DNA from: an uncultured Prevotellaceae bacterium
Lineage (GTDB): Bacteria > Bacteroidota > Bacteroidia > Bacteroidales > UBA3663
DNA length: 64,000 nt
Direction of reading: 5' to 3'
Assembly: GCA_900319235.1 (NCBI GenBank)
Contig: ONNR01000010.1
Span: forward strand, 88,840 to 152,839
In this document: positions 43,089-49,655 of the stretch, in pieces
Numbering within the stretch: the first letter of the stretch is position 1
Layout: the number at the start of each line of letters is the position of its first letter
The notes under the pieces: generated by a model
The model's input: only the letters and a program-made list of their open reading frames with translations
Told to the model about the DNA's origin: nothing
The model's database searches: none
Position numbers and translations under genes: made by a program

Positions 43089-44744
43089 TTATTTCCAGAG
43101 TTCGGCTTGTTCAACGAATTCGTTCACGTCAATCTCACCTTGTGGAAGAGGCAACTGAGCGAATTTGGGCTGGAAGCCCTGGCTGGCGGTCTCGGTGTAG
43201 GAGATGTTGTAGCCGTTGACGTTCTGCTCGAGGGTGTTGTTGTTGTCCGAATGGTCGTAAAGTCCGTGGAGCGATGGGATGCGCTTGCCCTTGTCCTTGT
43301 AGGCGTCGGCGATGATGCCCCAGCGTACGAGGTCTGGGAAACGGCTGCCTTCGAAGCAAAGCTCCAGGCGGCGCTCCTTCTGGACATCGGTCAGCGTATA
43401 GTTGCCACGCATCTTGCTGGCATCTTCACGAGCGCGACTCTTGATCTGGTTGAGGTATTCGTCGCACTTGGCCTGGTTGCCGCCATTGGCAGGAAGTTCA
43501 GCCTCGGCTGCAAGCAGGAGCACGTCAGCATAACGGAAGAAGACGATGTTCTGGGCAATCTTGTGAACTACGACACGCTCCTCGGCACGCGAAGGAACCT
43601 TGGTGCAGAAGTATCCGGCATTGCCATAGATGGTCTTGCCTTCCTGTATGCGCAGTGGAATCTGAACAAGCTGCTTATAGGTCTTGAGAGTCTCGTTGAG
43701 ACGCCAGCCGTCTTCACCCTCCATCTCGACGAATGCCTCGTAGAGTTCCTGGCTGGGGTTGAAGAAACCGTAAGACTCGTTCGAGCAGTTGATGGCACCA
43801 GAAGACTGTGCGGCATCGAGTTCGGCAATGTTGAACATCTCGGTACGCCAGCCCAGACGCTGTACGGAGTAGATGTAAGAGAGATTGTTGGCATCGAACA
43901 CGCGATTGTTCTCGAACATCGACTCGGTGCTGAATTCACCAGCCTTGTGGAACTGGTCGTCGAAGTCATTGGTGACGAGGGCATACTTGCCCGAATTGAT
44001 AACGGCCTCGAGGGCTGTGCGTGCATCGCTCCACTTGTTGGCACCGGTAAAGGTGCTTTCATAGACATAGGCTTTGCCCAGCAGACCTTGTGCTGTCTGT
44101 TTGGTCACGTTGACCATCTTGTCGTTCACGCTGCTCTTTTCAAGCATGGCACCCGAATTGATGGCTTCGGTGAGGTCCTGCTCGATTTGAGCGTAGATCT
44201 CGGAAGGCGAGGCAACGGGCTTGGCGTATTTGCCGTCGGTGATCTCTTCCACGATGAGAGGCACACTGCCGAAGTGGCTGGTGAGCTTCAGGTAGCAGAA
44301 GGCACGGATGGTCTTGGCCTCGGCAATGATGCGCTGCTGGGTAGGAGTCGAACCCTGTACGTGGCTTACAAGCAGATTGGCACGATAGATGGTGGTGTAA
44401 TAGATCTTGAAGAGGTTGGCGATCTTGGCATTGCTGGCCGTGTAGCGGAGTTCGTTGATTTCCTCCCAGCCGCTGTCATTGCCACGGGCACCACCGCCTG
44501 TATAGCAGTCGTCGGAGATGGCGAAGCCGAAGTGCTGTTCGCCGGTGTACCAGTTGTTATAGTCACTGGTCTGTGAATTGAAGGTGGTATAGAGGGCAGC
44601 GAGACCTTCGAGGCACTCAGCATCGTTGCTGTAGAAGGAGTTGGCGCTCACGGCTCCGTGCTGCTCCACGTCGAGTTCATCCTGGCAGGAAGAGAATGAC
44701 ATCACACCTGCAGCGAGTGCTGCTATGAATATATAACGTTTCAT
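43089..44744 (-). CDS. SusD/RagB-family lipoprotein (second PUL)
   Basis: A 551-aa surface glycan-binding lipoprotein with lipobox FSSC (Cys20) followed by QDELDVEQHGAVSANSFY. The SusD core is visible in EAKTIRAFCYLKLTSHFGSVP and GLLGKAYVYESTFTG, and the C terminus carries KERRLELCFEGSRFPDLVRW. It lies 20 bp downstream of susC and 22 bp upstream of the GH2 gene on the minus strand. Confidence 0.94.
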   Translation of the reverse strand: MKRYIFIAALAAGVMSFSSCQDELDVEQHGAVSANSFYSNDAECLEGLAALYTTFNSQTSDYNNWYTGEQHFGFAISDDCYTGGGARGNDSGWEEINELRYTASNAKIANLFKIYYTTIYRANLLVSHVQGSTPTQQRIIAEAKTIRAFCYLKLTSHFGSVPLIVEEITDGKYAKPVASPSEIYAQIEQDLTEAINSGAMLEKSSVNDKMVNVTKQTAQGLLGKAYVYESTFTGANKWSDARTALEAVINSGKYALVTNDFDDQFHKAGEFSTESMFENNRVFDANNLSYIYSVQRLGWRTEMFNIAELDAAQSSGAINCSNESYGFFNPSQELYEAFVEMEGEDGWRLNETLKTYKQLVQIPLRIQEGKTIYGNAGYFCTKVPSRAEERVVVHKIAQNIVFFRYADVLLLAAEAELPANGGNQAKCDEYLNQIKSRAREDASKMRGNYTLTDVQKERRLELCFEGSRFPDLVRWGIIADAYKDKGKRIPSLHGLYDHSDNNNTLEQNVNGYNISYTETASQGFQPKFAQLPLPQGEIDVNEFVEQAELWK

Positions 44745-44764
44745 AATCAGAATTATTATATGTA

Positions 44765-47700
44765 TTAGAAAGTAAAATTCAAACCGAACACAAGTTTCTT
44801 GGAGTTGGGGAAATTGCCGAGGTCAACGCCAAGTGAGGTGGTGGAGCCGCTCGAAGCTTCGGGGTCGAGACCGGGATAGCTGGTGAAGACGAAGAAGTCA
44901 TCCAGCGAACCATATACGCGGAGGTTGTTGATGTGCATCTTCTTGCAGAGGTTCTTCGGGAGGGTATAGCCCAATTGGATCTGTTTGATCTTGAAGTAGG
45001 AACCGTCGAAAACCACGGCCGAGCTATTCCAATAGACGCTCTCCTGGTAGTCCATGCGTGCATACTTCGCGTTCTGTCCGGGTGCAGTCCATGCATCCTC
45101 GTAGTAGGTGGCGAGGCGGTTGGTGCTTGGGCGGTCGGTCTTTACAAGGGCGCAGTAGATGTCGTTGCCCGAGGTTCCCTGACCGAAGACGGTGAGGTCA
45201 AGGTTCTTGTAGCCGAGGTTGATGGTGAGGCCATAGGTCAGATCGGGGATGGCCGAACCGATCATGGTGAGGTCGCTCGATGCTGCATTCTCCGAAAGGC
45301 TGCCGTCAGCTTTTACGAAGACGGGGTTGCCGTTCTCGGGGTTGATGTGGTCAACCTTGTAGCCGCGGAAGTACCATACGGGATAACCTTCCTCGAAAGC
45401 GGTGACAGTCGTTCCGTTGTAGGATGTGCCGTTGATGCGGTCGATCGAATGGTCGAGGTAGGTCACCTCGTTGCTCAGCGTGGCAAGGTTGGCAGTGATG
45501 CTGTACTTGAAGTCGCCCTTCTGGTCCTTCCAGCTCAGGTCGAATTCCCAGCCCTTGTTCTCGACGTCACCGGCGTTGACGGGCGAAACGGTGTTGCCGA
45601 TGGTGAGTGTCGGCGAAGTGTTGCTCACGAGCAGGTCCTTGGTCTTCTTGACGTAGTAGTCCATACCGAAGGTAAGGCGGCTGCGGAAGAAGCTGGCATC
45701 CAGTCCGAAGTCAGTCTGCTCGGAGGTCTCCCACTTCAGGTTCTTGTTGCCCGTCGAAGAGGGGAGCGAAGAGGTGGTGTAGTTGCCTTGGCCTGGCACG
45801 AACGAGAAGCCTGCGATCGAAGTGATGGCATTGGCATAGGCGAAGTTCGAAAGACCGGCGATCGAACCGTTCTGGCCCCAGCTGGCGCGAAGTTTCAGGT
45901 TGGTGAGGAACTGCTGATCCTGTGGGAACCACTTCTCCTGGCTGATGGTCCAACCGGCGCTGACGGCAGGGAAGTAACCCCAACGCTGTGCCTCAGGAAG
46001 GATGGAGAGGTCGGCAGCATCGGCACGCATGGTGAACTGCAGCATGTAGCGGTTGTCATAGCTGTAGGAGAGACGACCGAAGTAAGAGAGCTTGTTCACG
46101 GTGAGGTCGTCACCCGCATGGAGCAGGCTTGTTGCGCTTGCCGAAAGGTAGGAAGGATAAGCATAGTTGGGCTTGTCGGCCTGCAGACCGGTACCGCCAG
46201 TCTGGGTGGTTCCGGTGCGATCGGACGAGAACGAGGTACCGAGCATCACGGTGATGTCGTTCTTGGCAATGCTCATGTTGTAGTTGGCGAAGTTCTCCCA
46301 CTGGTAGTACTTCTTTTGTGTGGCAGTCTGGTTGACGGTAGGATCCTGTACGTTGCGGGCAGCGGTGGCATAATATGCAGCCTGGTAGATGTTGTTGAAC
46401 ATCGATGCGAAACGATAACCGAGACGGCTGGTGAAGACCAGACCCTTGATGGGCTTGAAGTTGAGGGCGGTGTTGCCCTGGGTGAAGGTGCCCCATGTGC
46501 GCTGCGAGCGTGTGTTGATGAGGATGTAGGGGTTGATGTCGTCACCCAACTGGAACTTCGAGATGCCGTAGTAGTTGCCTTCGCCATCGCTGACGAGCTT
46601 GCGACCATTGTCGAGCAGCTCCTGCATGTTCTTGGGAAGGTTGTTCTCGGGATAGGTGTTCTTGGTCAAGGGATCGAGGGCAAGGGCTGCACGAAGAACA
46701 GATACGTAGGGGTCGTTCTCGGCAAGGGAGTTCTGGGCATGATAGGTCACGCTGTTCTGCGACGAAATCTGGAGCCAGGGCTTGATGTTGTATTCGGCAT
46801 TGACGCTACCGGCGAAACGCTTGTAGGTGTCCTTGTCGGTCTTTACGATACCGTCGTTGCCGGTGTAGTTGAAGGAGATATAGACGTTGCCCTTGTCGTT
46901 GCCGTTCTGGAAGTTGACGCTGTGCTTCTGCATGAGGCTGGTCTCGAAGAGCTCGTCGCACCAGTTGATGTCGGTGCCGTCCCATTCCTTGGCAAGGCTT
47001 TCGCCGATACCGCCGCTCTTCAGGTTGTAGGCGAGGTACTGGTCGGCGTTCATCACCTCGGCTTTGCGACCCAGGCTCTGGATGGCGAACTGTGCATTGT
47101 AGCTGATCTTGCCGATGCCTTCAGCCTTGGCACCACGCTTGGTGGTGATGAGGATCACACCGTTGCCTGCCTCAGCTCCGTAGATGGCAGCCGAAGCGGC
47201 ATCCTTCAATACCTCCATCGACTCGATATCGGAGGGGTCGATGTTGACAATCGAATTGACGCGAACGCCATCGACTACATAAAGAGGGTTGGAAGTTGAG
47301 TTGGATGAGAAACCACGCACGCGGATGCTCGACTCGGTGCCAGGAGCAGCCGACGAACTGATCATCTGCACGCCTGCGGTCTTACCTTGCAGCGACTGGT
47401 TGACATCGACAACCGTACGGTTTTCGATATCGCCCGACTTGACGGAAGAAATGGCGCCCGTCAAGTTCGACTTGCGCTGTACGCCGTAACCTACTACTAC
47501 TACGTCCTCAAGAAGCTCGGAGTCTTCGAGTAGGGTGATGTCGATGACGGTGCGGTTGCCCACGGGAATCTCCTGCGATGCATAGCCGATGAACGAGACG
47601 GCGAGCACCTGGTTGGGGCTTACATTGGGGATGGAATAACGGCCATCGAGGTCGGTGGTCGATCCGTTGGTGGTGCCTTTCACCAGCACGGTTGCACCCA

Positions 47701-47836
47701 TGACGGGTTCTCCTGTCTGGTCGACGATGGTACCAGTGATGGTCTGCTGGGCCCACACCTGGGCTGAGGTCACCAGCGAGACGACAGCTGCTAACAATAG
47801 CATGCCGATTCGTTTGCAGAGATTTTTGCTTCTCAT
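44765..47836 (-). CDS. SusC/RagA-family TonB-linked outer-membrane transporter (second PUL)
   Basis: A 1023-aa transporter with a normal signal peptide (cleaved at VWA-Q), the carboxypeptidase-regulatory-like domain (ITGTIVDQTGEPVMGATVLV), a plug with EDVVVVGYGVQRKSNLTGAI and NPLYVVDGVRVNSI, and a barrel ending KKLVFGLNFTF. It heads the susC-susD-GH2 operon. Upstream lie a TATCTTTG box and two 18-bp direct repeats that may be the HTCS binding site. Confidence 0.95.
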   Translation of the reverse strand: MRSKNLCKRIGMLLLAAVVSLVTSAQVWAQQTITGTIVDQTGEPVMGATVLVKGTTNGSTTDLDGRYSIPNVSPNQVLAVSFIGYASQEIPVGNRTVIDITLLEDSELLEDVVVVGYGVQRKSNLTGAISSVKSGDIENRTVVDVNQSLQGKTAGVQMISSSAAPGTESSIRVRGFSSNSTSNPLYVVDGVRVNSIVNIDPSDIESMEVLKDAASAAIYGAEAGNGVILITTKRGAKAEGIGKISYNAQFAIQSLGRKAEVMNADQYLAYNLKSGGIGESLAKEWDGTDINWCDELFETSLMQKHSVNFQNGNDKGNVYISFNYTGNDGIVKTDKDTYKRFAGSVNAEYNIKPWLQISSQNSVTYHAQNSLAENDPYVSVLRAALALDPLTKNTYPENNLPKNMQELLDNGRKLVSDGEGNYYGISKFQLGDDINPYILINTRSQRTWGTFTQGNTALNFKPIKGLVFTSRLGYRFASMFNNIYQAAYYATAARNVQDPTVNQTATQKKYYQWENFANYNMSIAKNDITVMLGTSFSSDRTGTTQTGGTGLQADKPNYAYPSYLSASATSLLHAGDDLTVNKLSYFGRLSYSYDNRYMLQFTMRADAADLSILPEAQRWGYFPAVSAGWTISQEKWFPQDQQFLTNLKLRASWGQNGSIAGLSNFAYANAITSIAGFSFVPGQGNYTTSSLPSSTGNKNLKWETSEQTDFGLDASFFRSRLTFGMDYYVKKTKDLLVSNTSPTLTIGNTVSPVNAGDVENKGWEFDLSWKDQKGDFKYSITANLATLSNEVTYLDHSIDRINGTSYNGTTVTAFEEGYPVWYFRGYKVDHINPENGNPVFVKADGSLSENAASSDLTMIGSAIPDLTYGLTINLGYKNLDLTVFGQGTSGNDIYCALVKTDRPSTNRLATYYEDAWTAPGQNAKYARMDYQESVYWNSSAVVFDGSYFKIKQIQLGYTLPKNLCKKMHINNLRVYGSLDDFFVFTSYPGLDPEASSGSTTSLGVDLGNFPNSKKLVFGLNFTF

Positions 47837-47909
47837 TTCAATTAGTTTTAAATGTGTAAATAATCAGATTCTTTTTCCAAAGAATGAATAAGTGATGAAA
47901 AATCTGCTG

Positions 47910-47917
47910 CAAAGATA
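47910..47917 (-). promoter_or_regulatory. Promoter -7 element of the second susC
   Basis: TATCTTTG on the minus strand, 73 bp before the ATG. No TTTG is present at the expected -33 position, which fits a promoter that depends on an activator such as the HTCS. Confidence 0.6.
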
Positions 47918-47978
47918 GGGAGAAAGAGAAAGGGATGTGAGCACGGGAGTCCAATCGAAGGAAACAGGCGTCCGCTGT

Positions 47979-48014
47979 CGGGCAATCAGCGTCCAACGGG
48001 CAATCAGCGTCCAA
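47979..48014. promoter_or_regulatory. Two perfect 18-bp direct repeats upstream of susC (candidate HTCS operator)
   Basis: CGGGCAATCAGCGTCCAA occurs at 47979-47996 and again directly at 47997-48014. Weaker related half-sites with CGTCC or AGTCCAA lie at 47949 and 47968. The pair is about 62-97 bp upstream of the -7 box. AraC-type HTCS regulators usually bind such direct repeats. Confidence 0.5.
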
Positions 48015-48015
48015 A

Positions 48016-48663
48016 TCAGGGGGTCGAAACGTACACAACGACGTGCTTCTGCTCGAAGCCGAACGAGCAGAGCAGGCGGGTGATGCATCCGCAACCATTG
48101 GCGATGGCATCGGTCATCAGCCCGTCGCGCAGGGCATGGTGTTCCACTTGGTCGAGCGCCTGCTGGTGCATTTTGTCAAGATCTGCCTGGCTCCAACGGT
48201 TGCTGTCGTGGAAGACGGTCTTGTCGCTCGGATTGCATCGGCGCGTGAGGATGGCTGGGGCTGGCAGGCGCACGCTGATGGCACTGTCGCCTTGAATGGT
48301 GACGTCGGCATTGGTGAGGTGGCTGAGGTCGAAGCCTGCTTCGATGGTGACATTATAGATGATGACAAGATCGTCGTCGGGGATGGGCCACTGTCGGTCC
48401 TTGGTGCTTACGATGGGCAGTTCCTCGTAGTAGGAGGCTGTGACGAACTGCTGCATCGAGCGGATGCTCTCGACGATAGGGGTGTCGGTCCAGATGGTCT
48501 GTTGGGGCACGAAGGCTTTCGAAACGCGTCGGCCCAGTCGGCTGAAAGGCGTCTCGACGCCTGGGAGCAGGTGGATGCCCCAAAGGATGATGGCTGCAAG
48601 GAGGAGCCAAGGGAGGGTTCGAAAGGTTCGAAGAGTTCGAGGGGTTCGAAAGGTTATTTTCAT
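48016..48663 (-). CDS. DUF4230 domain protein, membrane-anchored (paralogue 1)
   Basis: A 215-aa protein with an N-terminal membrane anchor (LPWLLLAAIILWGIHLLPGV) and a DUF4230 domain (IRSMQQFVTASYYEELPIVS, LVIIYNVTIEAGFDLSHL, SVRLPAPAI, ALDQVEHHALRDGLMTDAI). Function unknown; the domain occurs in many Bacteroidetes and Firmicutes envelope proteins. The residues before the anchor (FRTPRTLRTFRT) are encoded by a 9-bp tandem repeat. It starts 3 bp after its paralogue's stop codon, so the two are co-transcribed. Confidence 0.82.
   Translation of the reverse strand: MKITFRTPRTLRTFRTLPWLLLAAIILWGIHLLPGVETPFSRLGRRVSKAFVPQQTIWTDTPIVESIRSMQQFVTASYYEELPIVSTKDRQWPIPDDDLVIIYNVTIEAGFDLSHLTNADVTIQGDSAISVRLPAPAILTRRCNPSDKTVFHDSNRWSQADLDKMHQQALDQVEHHALRDGLMTDAIANGCGCITRLLCSFGFEQKHVVVYVSTP
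48616..48660 (-). repeat. Short tandem repeat, 5 x 9 bp, encoding the N terminus of a DUF4230 protein
   Basis: Plus-strand units GGTTCGAAA, GGTTCGAAG, AGTTCGAGG, GGTTCGAAA, GGTTATTTT. Read on the minus strand they encode Arg-Thr-(Phe/Pro/Leu) triplets. Confidence 0.9.
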
Positions 48664-48666
48664 GGC

Positions 48667-49320
48667 TTATTCGAATACGATTTTACAACGGGCAGGATTG
48701 TAGCCCGCCTGCGACAACATGGAGCGGAAGAACACTTCGGCCTTAGCTTCGGCCTGTGGGATGATGCCGAGCTTTTTGATGGTGAGCTTCACCTGTTTCT
48801 CGCCTTCGGCCAGCACGGCGTTGCGCTCGGCTGCCGTGAGGTCGTTCGAGATGCCGGTGATGCGTTCATAGACGTGGCGCACCTCGCTGTTGGGGATGTC
48901 CACGTCGAAAACCTGGCAATGGGGTAGGGTAAGCACAACGGTGCTGTCGCGGGCAATGGCAAGCGCATCGGGTTGTATCTTGCTTGTTTCCATGCCTGCC
49001 GTGACGTGGGCGGTTAGGCTGTAAAGCACTTCTTTGTCGCCGAGTATGCGCCAGACGGTCTGGTCCTTGCTGCCGCAAATCTCGCGGAGGGTGTATTCGA
49101 CGAAGACCAGCCGGCTTTCTTCCTGCAGACGGGCAAGACGCTGCTGTGCCACGGCTTGGCGTCGTTGCTCCCGTTGGTCGCGTCCGAGCGAAGGCGCCTC
49201 GTCGCCTTCGATGCTGCTGCATGCGCAGAGAAGCGCCGTTATGACGAGCAAAGACAGGGAGGGGAGAAGGGTTCGAAAAGTTCGAAAAGTTCGAAAGGTT
49301 CGAGGGGTTTGAAGGTTCAT
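48667..49320 (-). CDS. DUF4230 domain protein, lipoprotein (paralogue 2)
   Basis: The start at 49320 gives a lipoprotein signal ending LLCAC (Cys32); upstream in-frame sequence crosses the promoter and is excluded. The 217-aa protein carries the same DUF4230 pattern as its neighbour (VFVEYTLREICGSKD, VLYSLTAHVTAGMETSKIQ, VVLTLPHCQVFDVD, LTAAERNAVLAEGEKQVKL). It is the first gene of the pair. The n-region of the signal peptide (TPRTFRTFRTFRTL) is repeat-encoded, as in the paralogue, though here the repeat sits in a lipoprotein signal rather than a plain anchor. Function unknown. Confidence 0.82.
   Translation of the reverse strand: MNLQTPRTFRTFRTFRTLLPSLSLLVITALLCACSSIEGDEAPSLGRDQREQRRQAVAQQRLARLQEESRLVFVEYTLREICGSKDQTVWRILGDKEVLYSLTAHVTAGMETSKIQPDALAIARDSTVVLTLPHCQVFDVDIPNSEVRHVYERITGISNDLTAAERNAVLAEGEKQVKLTIKKLGIIPQAEAKAEVFFRSMLSQAGYNPARCKIVFE
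49270..49314 (-). repeat. Short tandem repeat, 5 x 9 bp, encoding a signal-peptide n-region
   Basis: Plus-strand units GGTTCGAAA, AGTTCGAAA, AGTTCGAAA, GGTTCGAGG, GGTTTGAAG. The array supplies the Arg residues of the lipoprotein signal. Confidence 0.9.
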
Positions 49321-49342
49321 GGTTTTTGGGGTTTGTATGGCG

Positions 49343-49374
49343 CAAAGATAAGGTCTTTTTCGGGAATCTCCAAA
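49343..49374 (-). promoter_or_regulatory. Promoter of the DUF4230 pair
   Basis: On the minus strand TTTG (49371-49374), 20-bp spacer, TATCTTTG (49343-49350), 22 bp before the ATG. Confidence 0.8.
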
Positions 49375-49383
49375 TTTTTGTTC

Positions 49384-49492
49384 CAAAAAAAGTGCATAAC
49401 CGAGGCTGGCACCATCCTCACGGACGATGCCAGCCTCGAATTACACATATACACACATATTTTTTACTAACACTTTAACTGCTGCAAAGATA
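49384..49492 (-). ncRNA. Candidate small transcript upstream of the DUF4230 pair
   Basis: A minus-strand TATCTTTG (49485-49492) is followed within 50 nt by a strong hairpin at 49401-49438 (CGAGGCTGGCA pairs with TGCCAGCCTCG) and, 9 nt later, a run of seven T (49385-49391). No -33 TTTG is found and no ORF beyond five codons, so this is a weak small-RNA or leader candidate. Confidence 0.3.
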
Positions 49493-49594
49493 GGGAAAAC
49501 GGGTGAAACAGAATAGCATTTTTCGTTCAAAGTGGGGAGATTTCAACATTTGTTGCATTTTTTGAATCAAAAATTGCATAAATCTGATGAAAAA

Positions 49595-49626
49595 TTTGGA
49601 GAAAAACGCATTTTTCGCTATTTTTG
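49595..49626 (+). promoter_or_regulatory. Promoter of the fructan sensor gene
   Basis: TTTG at 49595-49598, 20-bp spacer, TATTTTTG at 49619-49626, 29 bp before the ATG. Confidence 0.75.
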
Positions 49627-49655
49627 CCCTCAAAAGATAGTAGAATAATACCGTC

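Noticed and set aside
44933..47299. A 788-codon plus-strand frame inside the second susC
   Set aside because: It is a mirror of the GC-rich third codon positions of the real SusC gene; its translation shows no domains and no start signals.
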